Positions 37,401 through 49,900 of a DNA stretch of 64,000 bases are shown here, piece after piece. Origin of the DNA: Episyrphus balteatus (taxonomy: Eukaryota > Arthropoda > Insecta > Diptera > Syrphidae); NCBI RefSeq assembly GCF_945859705.1, contig NC_079134.1, positions 162,909,718 to 162,973,717 on the forward strand, in the 5' to 3' direction. The notes beneath the pieces were generated by a model. The model was not told where the DNA came from, made no database searches, and was given only the letters and a program-made list of their open reading frames with translations. The position numbers were made by a program, and so were the translations under genes. How positions within the stretch are numbered: position 1 is the first letter of the stretch; every line of letters begins with the position of its first letter.

Positions 37401-40400
37401 TTGTTTTTAATTGTTTATCAAGTATGTATTGGAAATTACAACTTACTTGCTTGAGAGCATCTGCATGGAATTGTTGTCTTAAAGTTGCACCACCCGCTTT
37501 AACCATAATATCTGTTAGTATGTCGGTGCTATGATTTTGGTCGGATGCATTATTTCCTGAAGAATTCTTCTGTAAAAAAAGGATATAAGTAGAGTAAGAG
37601 ACAAATGTAGCATACAAAAAAAAGAAAAACTTTGGTATTCATATAAACTAGATCTATCAATTTAGTACCATTTAGCGTAGTAGTTAGTGTGATGGACTGT
37701 CACGTCAGAAGTTCTGTGTTCAAATTCAGCCCACACCACCAAGAAATTTTTACTGAAACTTTAAGGACTAGAGTCACCAAAGATTGAACAGTAGATATTT
37801 TTCGAAATGTTATGCATTTTTGAAACTGGTGCGTTCGATAATGGAGCCCGAAAACTTAAGATGTTCATTTTGCCATAACAATAAAGAACTTTGCTCAAAA
37901 ATTAGAACTACCAGATTCAACTCACAGTCTAATGGTAGGTATAAGATAACTGTTCTACATTGATAAACACAATTTGTGAGACAATTTGTTGCATTGGCTT
38001 TTTGGGACTTATTACAGACTTTACTCCGTTTTTGAAAAAAAAAAACACTTTTTCATCCAAAACTATACCAAATAGGTACCATTTTTATAACATTGATTTT
38101 ATCGGAAGTTATAACGGATTTTCCTTATTTCCCAAAACAATTGTAGGGTACCATTTTGTTCATAGTTTTTCTGGTACTATTTCTAAATTTCATCTATTCT
38201 TCAAACAAAAAAACACTTTTTCACTCAAGATAATTTTTTAAACTCATTAGATTTTTAGTACCTATTTATAATGAATGCTAAATGTCAAAAAATTAAATAA
38301 ATGTATTATAGCTGTTATGAAGTCTTTCACATAACTCCACCGACAAATATTTTGTAAAATTTTATGTGTTATTTATACTATTTATTATTATTATATTTTT
38401 TATCTTAAACATCCAAAAAATAAATTGCACTTGCTCTTATGCTAAAAGTAACTTTAATGTTAAAGCTTTTTATTCAAGAAAATTAGGAAAAATTAAATTT
38501 TGATATTTTCAAGAAACTTCATTAGTAGTGCAAAAAAATAAAATCTGTTTTTATATGTCATTTTTTATGTCATTTTGGTATGTCATTTTTAAGAAATAAT
38601 TAATTTACACATAAAAATTAAATTTTCAAAAATTTTTTGATTTTTCAAAAAAAAAAATTGAAATATTTTTTATAAACCCAAAAATGTATTTTTTGAAAAT
38701 TAACTTTTCTATTTCCGTTATAATATGACAAGCATCGTTTGCTTTGCTCCTAAAAAAAAATTCAATTTTTCCTTTAGGGAATCACCCAAAAACCAATCTG
38801 GAAGAAAATCGTTCCAGTAGTTTAGGCTGTAGCTCGAGGTACTTACAGACGGACAGACAGACAAAATTGCCACACCCACTTTTTGGCATTTTTCATCATC
38901 GTAATGTAATGTAAAATTGTTATCTCGAGTTCGATAAGTTAAAATAAGCAATTTTTTTAATAGCATGTCATTTTAAAACATTCGTAAAATAAGTAACTAT
39001 ACCCTTTCAGAACCTTTCAGAATACAAAAACTTAAATAATATCTAAAAACTACCTAAAAAAAAGTCGGATTTCTTAAGAAAAAAAATTTTATCTCGGTTA
39101 TTTATGAAATATTCCCAACAATGTTAAACCATTTTGAAAAGAGAATTGAACACACCAACTTTTAAGGCAACTTGCCGAAACATTGTAGTGCATTTGTTTT
39201 ACACTACGGCTCATTGAATTAGAGTCATGTAAAATTTTTTAGTACTAAGTTGGGTAAAAAAGTAATATTTTCTTTAAAACTGATACAGCTGAGTTAAAAT
39301 TTTTGAATGCATTTGATAGCAGAGTTATTCAAGGTTCCGTAACAAAAGAAAAAAATGAGAAAAATTAAGATTTGTAGTCCCGGCACATGAAAAACCGTCA
39401 CAGGGTGACCATTTTTTCGACTTTCAAATGCCCATAACTCCTAAAATATATGGCTGCGATTTTTTTAATTATTTTTCTGATAACTTTCACCACCTACCCT
39501 ATCTACCGTTTTCGTTTCGACGTTAACTTTTGGGACCCCCTGTATAAAGAAATTTTTTTTTAGTTTCCCACAAAAAGTCAAATTTGGATCTACCCCCCTA
39601 TTGATGCAAGGTGCTTAATTTGAACTTGGTTTTGTAATAAATTATTTTGATTTCTTTTTTAAATTTATTTTTGATACGAGTAGCATCTAACCTTGAATTA
39701 GGTCAGATCCATTGCGTCGCTGAGCAATGGCTTGAAAGTTAAATCTCGAAGAGACTAAAGCTGATCCGATGCTACCAATACAGTACAGCATAGCACATAC
39801 AAAACAACGTTTCCACCTATGGACAATGATGGCATAAAACAAGAATTGGCGTTCTGAAGCACTCCAGTTGAATTAACGGAATGAAATTCATCGAGAATAA
39901 AGAGTCAACATTAACTGAAGATAATCGTTCGACAGAAGCATCTAAGAAAAATCTATGCCTAATTTTAGCCAAAGTTGAGGTATTCATTCAGCAGGGCGTG
40001 ATAACGTCTTATAAATCGATGAACCATGGCAGCCACCACAAAAAAGTGACCCCATTTTCTATTCTATAAATTTAAATTCAGAATTAAAAATAAACTATTA
40101 GAGATACAAAAATCTTCTATAACTTATTTGAAAGATAATAACTTGAAGCTTAATCCAAATGAAGGATTTTTAAAAATTCCGTCATTTAATAGGGTAAACA
40201 GGGGTAAAACGGAAAGATGAAATTTGTTCTAAAATCTAAACGCAAAGTCGTAGAAAATTGATTTTTTTTTTGCTATAGATAGATGAGATTAATTTAAGAA
40301 TAACTGCATTCAAGAAAAAATTCCAAAAATTTTTTAAACTAACCTATAACGTTTTGTTTGAACGTTGTACATGTGTTGGGGCTATAACAAAATGATGATT

Positions 40401-41681
40401 TTGGGTAAAGGAAATTTTTTTTGACAATTCTAAAGATGCCAGATGAAAGATGAGAGAAAAAAATTAGGGGTTTGATACGGACTTTTTTCCAACACTCTGC
40501 GTTTCGAAATATGAATTTTTGAAAAACACCTTGTTTTTTAGGGGTATTTTTGGGTAATTTTTGTAAACTTATAGGACATGTAGGTTTTGGCCTTATGCAT
40601 TCATGTGCAAAAACTTGGAAACGTTAAGTGAGTTTTGATTGAATAAAGGAAGAAACAAGTTCTTAAAAAACACGTTTTTTGAGCGTTTTTAACCGATTTT
40701 CATTGTTTTTTATTTTTATCTTTTTTTCTTTAATAGATACAGGATGAAAATATATGGAGTAATGATAGACCAAAGGCTACGACTATATGTGTTACAAGTT
40801 TCAATCATTTTCGTAAACAAAATTTTGAGATAACGGTAAAATAAAATTTCAGAATTCAACAGGTTAAAACTTTTGACAAAGAGCAGATAGAAATTTAATT
40901 AAACTTTAATGAGCATCCTGATACAATTACCTTTCATTTGGTATATCACACATAACGGTAGACTAACTACAAGCTACACAATGTTAAATCAAGGAACTTG
41001 CGAAAAACCTCAAAACCCCAGTGGAGATCTATTGATCATGAACAGCCACCAGTGTGGGAAGTACCGTAATCTCAGTCTTTAAATTCGACATGTTTGACTT
41101 TAAAAAATTCTAACTTCTCTTGTAGGCATCTTTGAAATGAGATTGATACGTGATTTGAAAGGTGAAATAATAAGCTTTCACATGGTGAACATAAAAATAA
41201 ATGTTTTTTCTCCTTTATTTTAATGAAATTTGATCGAGTTCAAAAAATTCTAGCTCTTTTTGTAGATGTCTCATAAACCTGATCGATATATATATTTTGA
41301 TTTTATTTACTAGGTACTAAATTGTTGTATACTTTGCCTATTTCACTATAAATAATTGCAAAATTTGATTCTTGCCAAAAAAAAATGCATCGTTTTAGTT
41401 CTACAAAATATTTTCCGTTGCAAAACTTCATTTAAACGTGTATATGTAATTGAAATATTGTACACATACAAACATACATAAAATCTTACCATTCCCGGAT
41501 TGTCATTCTGGAAGCTATTATTGCCCCCATTTTGAATATCATTTTCGTATGACGTTGGTGTTGCACCAGCATCTGCATCAGGACGAAGAAGTGGTCCAAC
41601 ACTTGGTCCATCTGTATATCTCATTGCATTTGAAGAATGTTGATTGCCCATTAAAAGGGCTTGTTCAGAATCGTCATCCAT
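34479..41681 (-). CDS. SV2-like MFS transporter, 8 coding exons, 677 aa
   Basis: Coding exons in transcript order: 41490-41681, 37447-37569, 36600-37379, 36390-36539, 36110-36321, 34939-35159, 34723-34897, 34479-34659. Together they give 2034 nt, 677 residues plus stop TAA, with every junction in phase. Residues 1-105 are a hydrophilic cytosolic N-terminus (start MDDDSEQALLMG). Residues 106-365 hold TM1-6 with the MFS loop motif AELFGRKRT, the RFFGAARMF helix and NESPRWLLSRGREAEA, all typical of SV2/organic-cation-type transporters. Exon 4 carries TM7. Residues about 416-500 form a luminal loop of pentapeptide-like repeats (CNFVN, CTFNQ, CTFVN, SNFHG), the hallmark of the synaptic vesicle glycoprotein 2 family. 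TM8-12 follow with NRIGRI, and the end FLKETKKLL resembles the PET motif after TM12. Insects have several SV2-like paralogues, so orthology and substrate are unknown; synaptic vesicle localisation is only inferred from the family. Six of the seven introns are ordinary (60-68 nt, 950 nt and 3.9 kb); one is 41 nt. Confidence 0.93.
34898..34938 (-). other. 41-nt micro-intron of the SV2-like gene
   Basis: The donor reads A|GTGAGTCC and the downstream acceptor reads TTCTTCAGAG|TTTGTG. Removing 41 nt restores an open frame from NRIGRIQFA into ICVLLASCILIA. This lines up without a gap with the loop and TM9 of vertebrate SV2 proteins as I know them. Using the first AG (39 nt) or reading straight through leads to a TAG stop within 6 or 20 codons. 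The other short introns in this gene are 60-68 nt, so this one is unusually small. A local assembly indel would look similar. Confidence 0.6.
35195..36100. repeat. GGGTCTTTGGGTCTATG minisatellite in SV2-like intron 5
   Basis: 35205-35235 and 35776-36095 are imperfect 8-bp-based repeats of TTTGGGTC/TATGGGTC. The frames of the LWVFGSLDLWVF type are translations of the repeat. The array is interrupted by the foldback at 35236-35776, and ends only about 10 nt before the donor site of the exon at 36110. Confidence 0.8.
35236..35776. mobile_element. Foldback/minisatellite element, copy 2
   Basis: Ends GAGTAAAAATGAAATTT / AATTTCTATTTTTACTC. Inside are four to five units of about 60 bp carrying CCGCACCACGACTGCACCAC and CCATTTCATTTTGAATGAAA, then an inverted part ending in TTCCGCCAAACGG and GGTGCAGCTGTGGGTGCGG. 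It is the same family as 25975-26546, in opposite orientation, and lacks the tRNA-like insertion. Confidence 0.75.
37661..37740 (+). mobile_element. tRNA-Asp-like SINE head in SV2-like intron 1
   Basis: TAGCGTAGTAG (37673-37683) fits the RNA polymerase III A box, GTTCAAATTC (37718-37727) is close to a B box, and between them CTGTCAC resembles the tRNA-Asp anticodon loop (GTC). The anticodon stem is mismatched and the acceptor stem is not formed, so it is a tRNA-derived repeat or pseudogene, not a functional gene. Confidence 0.45.
38410..38935 (+). repeat. Dispersed family R1, copy 4
   Basis: CACTTGCTCTTATGCTAAAA at the left, then TTTAGGCTGTAGCTCGAG, a CAGACAGACA run and CATCATCGTAATGTAATGTA. 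It lies in SV2-like intron 1, antisense to the gene. Confidence 0.7.
38936..40499. other. SV2-like intron 1, unassigned
   Basis: No exon phase or domain fits here. A 62-codon plus-strand frame at 39881-40069 is not recognised. Confidence 0.4.
40500..41295 (-). repeat. Dispersed family R2, diverged copy 3
   Basis: GGAAGTACCGTAATCTCAGT, TTCTAACTTCTCTTGTAGG and TTTGTAGATGTCTCATAAAC match the complement of the 13 kb copy with many changes. The left limit is uncertain. Confidence 0.6.
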
Positions 41682-41711
41682 TTTGTATTATTAAAAATAC
41701 TCCAACACCAT
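41682..41711 (-). other. 5' UTR segment of SV2-like gene after a splice acceptor
   Basis: Reading the minus strand, a pyrimidine-rich tract ending TTTTGATTTTCTAG lies 30 nt before the ATG. This is a good 3' splice site, so the start codon is probably in exon 2 and a non-coding first exon with the promoter lies further upstream, somewhere in 41.7-46 kb. The promoter itself was not identified. Confidence 0.45.
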
Positions 41712-43539
41712 CTAGAAAATCAAAACAAAATAAAAATAATCTTATAACATAAAAATGCACTTGGAAATTCAATATATGAGCATCAAAACAAGAGATTATC
41801 AGTTTTGTTTTTGTCTACAAAAACTAAGTATTGTGTATGTCAACATAAATAAATATAGGTTAGTGGGTGTACAGGAAATGATATTGATTTATCCAGTTTG
41901 TGTGGTGCTCCGGTATTCCGGTTGAATAGTGAAGAGTATTATGCATTTTGAAAAACAATTAGATGAAAGAATTATTAAAATGTTGATAGTTTAGAAAGTT
42001 AAAACACTTTAAAAATTTCTACGCAATATAAATTTCTTACAAAATTTACTCAATTAAGATAGAAAGTCGAACTTGAATACGCTAAGAAAGGTAATTGACT
42101 GCACTTATGAAATAAATACAAGTGGTAATGATAAAAATACTCAAAACCTATTTGATGTTTGTGATTTGCGCATGTGTTTAAATAGAGAGAACACATTTGA
42201 GGTGTGTTTCCTTTAACATTGTTTTGAAAGGATTTAAGTTTTCAATTTTGATCCTTTATTATAGAAATTTTTTTTGGGAAAGAATATTTTTGTTTGCTTT
42301 TTCGATTTGGTTCCCCTCTATTGGTTAACGGACTAAAAGAAAACTGAGAAGTGACTTTTTCAGTGGGAATAAATTAACTTTTCGCTTTTTCCATAGTTTT
42401 TTGTTCTCCACATTCGAATACTCAGTTTTATCAGCCTGTGAAAACAGCTGAGGTATCACAAATCGGGCTCAAAAAACCGATGAAAACGAAAATCGTATGA
42501 AAAATCACAATTTTTGTTTTTGTTTTTTTTTTTTTTAATTTCTGAGAAGTGACAAAAAGTGTTTTTATCCCCTTTTGGAAAGTCACTTCTGAATTAATAT
42601 TTTACAGCAGCTCCGTGTATCTGAAATTTGATAGAACACTATTTCATTATTTTAATCTATCGTTAAAAAAAATTTTATAATTATGATAAATTATGGCAAA
42701 TTATAAATCATGATAAATAATTGGGTACAAAGTACACTACCTATTTCCACTTGTAATATGACCTCTCAAGGGTTCCGATATCATTCCATCCATTGAAATT
42801 TGAATGAATGATAGCATAATTTTGACATTCAGCCAATGGTAACATAGATGAACAGATTTAAATTAGTAATTAAATTGATTTTACTTTTGTACTTTGAGTC
42901 ACTGTGGCGTATGAGTAACATGTATGTTATGAGTAACATATTCTTGTTGAAAAATCTCACTGACCGAATTACAATAAGTTCAACAAAAGAAATAAATAAA
43001 TTAAAACAGAGTTCTAGGTACTACCAGTGCACAGAAGATCAAAGGCTGTTTAAAAGGTTTAGTATTTTTGTAACAGTTCGACGTTAAACAATAATGCATT
43101 AAAAGTAGTAAAAGGTTTTTATTAGAAAAACCTGTTTCAAGTAATGAAATTTTCCTATCCACATTTTTAGCTTATCCAAGGGTCGAATTACGTCATATGT
43201 TCGTTAACGTATGTGTCCCTATCTTTTTCTACTGATTAAATAGAGACAGCAATAGCCAAAACGTGAACGTATGATCGTAATCTTGGGCCGTGATTCGACC
43301 CCAGAATAGATTATACCTGTCAATTCTTTAGTAAACGTATTTACTAGTTTTTATTCATGATTGGGGAAACTCTTGCTTAGTGACCCGAATACTTAATTTG
43401 GAGCGTTTGGCGAGGAAAAAATTACACCAAGTTTCCATTTTAATGTACGAATATATCTGCATTAACATTAACGACTTCTTTTCAAAGAACTTATTTATAT
43501 TGCATTTAAAAAAAAAAATTTTTTTGTAAAAAAATTAGT
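41712..43539. other. Intergenic region upstream of the SV2-like gene
   Basis: Between the divergent SV2-like and Amt genes. Should contain the leader exon and promoter of the SV2-like gene, but no core promoter is clear. A 79-codon frame at 42848 is not recognised. Confidence 0.4.
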
Positions 43540-44650
43540 TCGAATTTTTGAAGTGAAAACTTCTTTAGTATCGTAGTGATTTGAAACAAAATGAAACGAA
43601 AACGCGACACGACTTCAACTTGTTATAACTTTTTTGTTTTAATAGATAGATGAATGAAATTTGTACTGTAGATAGGTAATTAAATAATATATTATTGTAC
43701 ATTATTGTAAATTTCAATTAATTTCATATTCAAAATTCGGAGATAACGGTAAAAAGATGTTCTTTTCCAACACACGTTATATCTTTTGATCTAGTGCACA
43801 TACAAATTTGATTTAACTTTAATACGCATGCTGCTAACATAACCTTTTATTTGATATATCACACATAACGTTACGTGCTCTACAAGTTACACAATCTTAA
43901 ATTGAAAAAAAATTTAAAAATACCTCAAAACACCTCAAAACACCTGTGGAGATCTGTTGCCGATGACCAGCTATCAGTGTAGGAAGTACCGTAATCTCAA
44001 TCTCAGTCTGGAAATTCGACATGGTTGACTTTAAAAAATTCTAACTTCTCTTGTAGACATCTTTGAAATAAGATTTATGAATCATTATACAAGGTGAAAC
44101 AATGAGCTTTCACATGGTATAAAATTTTTTATAGGTTGTCAAACAAAAAAAATTGATTTAAAGCATGAGAATATAAAAATAAATGTTTTTTTTTGCTTTT
44201 TGGATGAAATTTCATCGAGTTTAAAAAATTCTAGCTCTTTTTGTAGATGTCTCATACACCTGATCGATATATATATGAGCTAAGACAATAAGCTTTCAGA
44301 TGGTGTAAGAATTTGTATAGGTTGTTAGGGAAAAAATGGATTTAATAGCGTGAGAAGATAAAAATACGTGTTTTTTTGCTTTTTTTGATGGAAATCGATC
44401 GAGTTCAAAAAATTCTAGCTCATTTTGTAGATGTCTCATAGACCTGATCGACATATGTATTTTGAGCTTAGACAATAAGCTTTCAGATGATATAAAATTT
44501 ATATAGGTTGTCATATAAAAAACATGGATTTGAAGGTGATAGAATAAAAATAGGTAGATTTTTTCTATTTTTTTTTTTGCAAGAAAAATGATTTTTTAAG
44601 GTTGCACTTGTACCACGTGTGAATTGCACACATGATTTTTTTTTCATTTC
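43540..44650 (-). repeat. Dispersed family R2, copy 2
   Basis: Reverse-complement of 13015-14095 along its length, including the three internal ~180 bp units (CAATAAGCTTTCAGATG near 44287 and 44475) and the terminal GTGTGAATTGCACACATGAT. Confidence 0.8.
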
Positions 44651-44713
44651 TTTTTTTTTAAATTTTGATTTTGAAAATACATTTTCAAAAACTTAAGAAA
44701 AAGCTCTTATTAA

Positions 44714-45247
44714 CCCTTTCGGACCCAGCGTTACTCTCATGTAACATTTTTTTAAAAATTCGTAAAAAATATTAAATTAAACAATTTTTTAGGTTACGAT
44801 GGCTTAATTGAAAGATAATAATGCCTAGTTACTGGATTATTACAAAAAGTTAGTCAAATATCATACCTTTAATTTTTTATCGAGAAAGGGACTGAAATTC
44901 ACATTTTTTTTTTTTTTGCAAAATTTTTTTTTTTATGTATGGTCATAATTTTGAAAAAAAGATATAAAAAATGTTAATGCAGAAAGTGTTTTGTTTATTT
45001 GCTTAGAAGAAGTAGCATATATTATAGTCTCATAAAAAGTTATTTTCTCAGTTCTCCGACTTTTTTGGTGGTCATAGGCAGTGCATGTTACTTACATGTA
45101 ACATGAGAAAAACACATTAGTTTTGCTATTTATTATTTTGGAAAATAACTTTTTGCTATTCATATTTCTTAGTTGTGATGTTTTTGAATCGATAATACCG
45201 AAATAATATTTTTTAATATGGATTTTCATAGCTTGGGTTCGAAAGGG
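44714..45247. mobile_element. piggyBac-type MITE flanked by TTAA
   Basis: Exact TTAA on both sides (44710-44713 and 45248-45251). Terminal inverted repeats CCCTTTCGGACCCA and, from the other end, CCCTTTCGAACCCA, differ at one base. TTAA duplication plus CCC/TTT-type termini are characteristic of the piggyBac superfamily. No transposase in 534 bp. Inner CTCATGTAACAT and its complement are also inverted. Confidence 0.85.
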
Positions 45248-45251
45248 TTAA

Positions 45252-46898
45252 AAACAAGATAAAAGATGAGGGTTTTGACTTTAATAACAACGTAATTTTA
45301 AAATTTTTATTGATTTTAAAATTTTGTTTTTTTTTTATGAAAAATAACAAAACCCCGCACAAAATCAACTCAGTTTACGGTACTGAAAATATTTTAAGCT
45401 TATTTTATATTTGAATTTTGTCAGCGTTACTATTTCGTGGTAAAATATTTGCAGAGCAACTGCAAGTGAAATTTTAAATATTTCATGATTTTTTTCTTTT
45501 AGAGGAAGCCATATTCATTTTAATGAAAGGCTATAATTAGCTGACAAGCAATACGATTCCAACGATACCTCATTATTCGAGGTGAGATAAGTGGTTTAGA
45601 AGTTTTGATGGCACAGATGAAAATACTTACTTTTCAATATTTTTCTGAATAATTAAAAAAAAAACGTAAGCATCTGTTTTATGGTGTTTAACAAAACATT
45701 ACTGGGATCATCAAATCATTAAATATTTAAAAAAAAAAAAACTATTTTTTACAATTATAAAATAAAAGAAAAATAGGGTACAAAAACAGATTTTTTCATA
45801 TCAAGCAATTTTTAATACAGTCAGACCTAACTATTCGAACTTTTTTATACCATTCATAACTCTCTTGAGTCCACCTTCAAAACTTGTCAGACATAACTTA
45901 CAATTATAAATGCGCATATTAAACAAACACATGTTTCGAATGTCAGAATCTTTGTCTTAACATTAATTTGCAAAACACCATAAGAAATAAGATTCTTGAT
46001 AACTTTTTTTATACACTTTACGCATTAATTCACAAAGATATGACAAATCTTTGAAGTGACGTAATGTTTTAACAACGTCATTTGACCTTGAAAACTAATT
46101 TCAATATCATTGTCCATGTCCAGCAGTGTTGCACTTTCTCTTTCAATATCACCACACAAAACACTAAACCTTTGGCACACTTAAAAGTTCATTCAAAAAA
46201 CAAAACAAAAAAACAAGCCTGTTTTTAATTCACATGATGTTGACCTTTTTTTCACTGACCAATCAGCGTGGGTGTTCAAGATTTTCACTGCAAAAAATAT
46301 ATGCATTCGTCAAAAAACTCTGTTGAATATTTGATGATGTTTTGTTCATACTTGTCACTGCACCTCAATCATTAACAAAACACGAACAATGTATGTCCTC
46401 TGACCAAGTTAAATGTTATTTACTTTTTAGGACTTTTTTTTTAGATTTCCTACAATGATAAGATTTATTTTCTATCTAAACAAGACCTTTGAAATGGTCA
46501 TTCTGTGTTTAGTCTTTGTCTGGAAGACACTCGAAGATAAATAGTTTTTGCGGTATCTTCTTTTCCGGCTGCTATTATTTAAACCTGCGTGCATCGTTAA
46601 ACGTTTAACATTGGGATAATTTTAGATAAACGCACGCAAGGTCTAAACGAATTGTGTGGGATCAAAATACTTCACAAATTAATCGGGTTGTAATTGGCCT
46701 GTTAGTTTCGAATAAAATAAAAAAAAAAAAACAATAACAATAAAATAATAAACAACAAGTTCCAATGTTCCAGAACATTCAAGTTGAAATAAATTGAATT
46801 TGGTCAACCAGTTCTTGTCGTGATTTGGACAAGTTAGTTAGTGAGCTTTCCTAAGGGAAATTATATTCATCAAAAAAATTGTTCCACCATATTTTTTT
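45252..46898. other. Intergenic/5' region of Amt
   Basis: No coding. ACCAATCAGCG at about 46258 is a good CCAAT-type site in an otherwise AT-rich stretch. The 46810-46835 segment CAGTTCTTGTCGTGATTTGG corresponds to the initiator region of exon 1b. Confidence 0.35.
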
Positions 46899-46918
46899 AG
46901 TAACTTATTCCTTACGAA
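46899..46918 (+). other. Splice acceptor and 5' UTR just before Amt start
   Basis: ATATTTTTTTAG ends at 46900, 18 nt before the ATG, and looks like a 3' splice site. If used, the Amt start codon is in a second exon and a non-coding leader exon lies upstream, in or before 46.7-46.86 kb. The leader sequence TAACTTATTCCTTACGAA has a clear counterpart before the alternative exon at 50357. Confidence 0.35.
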
Positions 46919-49900
46919 ATGACAACAAAAGCCAATGTGACAGCTTCACAAGCTACCGCATTGAAAGGCGTATTCCGAAATGGCAGCTATGTGATACCAG
47001 GAGTTTACGATTTGAGTGTCGAGGACACAAATTGGGTGTTGACTTCGTCATTCATCATTTTCACAATGCAAACTGGTGAGTAAGAATTATTTTGATGGCA
47101 ACAATTTGATAGGACAAAAGAAACGAAAAGGTTTGATAAAAAAGCTGCAAATGGTTTTATGTTGTGAAATTACAAATTTTGTTAGAACATACCTAACCTT
47201 AAAAACTTTTTGATATTTTGAAAAATATAAGAGATAATTACCACGGGCATACATTTTCTAAGTGTCTGAATTTAAACAAATTCCCTTAGAATATTATAAT
47301 TCACAGTATATTCATGCTGTGAGTTTTATATAGTGTCGGTAAACATCGACCAAAATAAGGCGTCTTAGTAAGGGTACGACAAATCTAACTGATGAGCCCA
47401 CTGTCGTACCTGGGCGAAACGCTTTATTAATAATTTCACTGAATTTTATTTGCGTGCAAAATTTTGCGATTTATCTTTGTATTGTGAAAACCAGCTGTGA
47501 TTTGAATGTGGTCTTCAAATATTCACTTTACGAATTAAATGAATTTGTCAGAAATAAACTTAACGCAAGGTTTAAGGATCCATTTTTGGAAAAAAAAACA
47601 CGATTTTTTCGCAACTTCTCGTTAAGAAAAAAAGATTACTCATACGCCACAGTGACCTATTAATAGTGGGCACTATTTTTTCTGCACTTTCAATTGCAGA
47701 CATCTTCCTCATTTATCGTTTTCGAATTTAAAACATACAAAGAAAATAAAATCAACTTGCAATCATATACGTTAATGATTTTCATCCCCTAATTCTAAAA
47801 TTGGGTTGAGACCATGATTATATAAATACGAAAATCGGTTTCCAAAACTCTGCAAACCATAATTCTATGTTTGAGTATTTTTTAAATACAGTACCTATCC
47901 TAATGGCACCCGAATTTTTTAGATAGAAGAGAGTCTCTCCTTAAATCTTATGTCTATTTCAACATGTAACTTTAATCTCTATCAAATATCATAAATATTG
48001 GATACAAAATAGGTGTTTTGGTGTTTTTGTATGCAAAGAACTTGTTATTATTTTAGAGATGATACCCGCCCGGACTCGAAAGTAAAGTGTATGCGTATAC
48101 TTTAGCCCAATAAAAAAGTTTGAATAGGGTTACCATGTCTGCATTTCCACATTTCTTAAATTATCTTATTCATATCTGGCACTATTTAAGCTTTTATTTA
48201 GCATTTATGACCAATTTATTCATAAAGCAATTTTGCGTTTAAAATAGGGTTGCCACATGGAAATTCCCATTTTACAAATGGTAAACCTATTTTTTTTTTT
48301 TTATAATGAACTCATCTAACCTTATAACTCAACATTCGCCACTTAGACTATTGTTTTCATTAGGGTGGGTCAAAAAAAAATCGAAATTCGTTTTTTTTTA
48401 TTTTATACTTCGAAAAATCGAAAAATCGATTGCTAGATACCTCTATACCTTTTAATTAATGGGAAGGTCAATCTTCTACAAAAAAAATTTTTTTTTATAA
48501 ATCGACTTTATTCTTGTAGAAAATGGAGCGCTTCGTTTATCTAACCGTTTAAAAGATATTTGAGGTCCAAAAATTGAGAAAATCTTTAAAAATTCGTTTT
48601 TTGTTCATAGTTTTGTAACAAATTTAAAAATTATAAGAATCAAACGGGGAAGACATATACTTGTAGGAAACATATTGCTCCACAAAAAGGGTTTTATAAA
48701 CTTTTTCATTAATCTAACCATTTGAAAGACATTCGAGATCAAAGTTAACAAAAATTATAAAAACTTTTCAAAATTTGCTAATTTACTGAAAAGTCATTCT
48801 TATCAAATTAGCAAGATTATTTTTTGTAGGGGCTTGTTCTACAAAAAAGTCCTTAGAATCAAATTGATTGCTTAAACCGGTAAAAAAAAATAATTTCGAT
48901 TTTTTTTTTGACCCATCCTAATAATGGGTTTATTAATTGTGGCTAGATCCGAAGGGGTGAAAAATTTCTTAAACGAATATGAAAAACTGAAGGAACTACC
49001 TATCATCAGCGATTACGGATTAGAAGTAACAGTTTTTATAAATAAAAATGGTTAAGAGAGTTGGACGCATCACAAGAAAAAAACAATGTACAACCTGAAA
49101 TTTGAACTCAGGACAAACTCCTCTTCAATATGTACTGCATCTAAACTCAACTGAAACCACAAATTTTTTCAGATTTTTCCCCCATTGACTGAACTATAGC
49201 ACTTAACTGAAGACAAAAAATATTGCTCACACTTTACTGAAAAAAGAAGTTTATTAGTCCTTATGATTTTTATAAAATGGATTCTTTATTTGAATTAACC
49301 ATTAAAATTGAGTTCATAATGATATAATTTTTGAAAATACGAGTATCAATTTCGATCAATACCCTTAAGCCTATGCACTTACTTGGTTTATTTGTATTCG
49401 AATTAATCTTCTTTACCTAACATCTTAATAAGAAAATAAATGAAATATGTACTTCCAAAGCTGACGGTCAGTCACGTTACTTTTATTGGAAGTTAAACAC
49501 TTGGGACATCACAAAAGATTCCTACCAAATTTCTATAAAGTAAGAATAAGTATCTTAATGAAAACATAATCGAACCATTTAACGATGAAGGTGCTAAGTA
49601 TCATTTTCAAAAATTAGCGTTTAAGGTTTCGTTTTCGTCACACAATGCCTACATAGCCACTGAACCATAATTTACAAGAAGTACATATCAGCCGTTACCG
49701 TGTGAGGAGAAAACAACATTTAAAAAAATAAAAATCGTTTCATCCTTTTAGCACTTTAATTGATTCTTTTACAAAGAAAATTACTAAAAACAAATACGAG
49801 TATGAGCCAAAACTTTAATTAAGTACAAAAAGTATAAAATAAAACAAAAATTCTTGAAACAATTATTTCAATTCAATTCAAAACGTAAAAACCCAAAACC

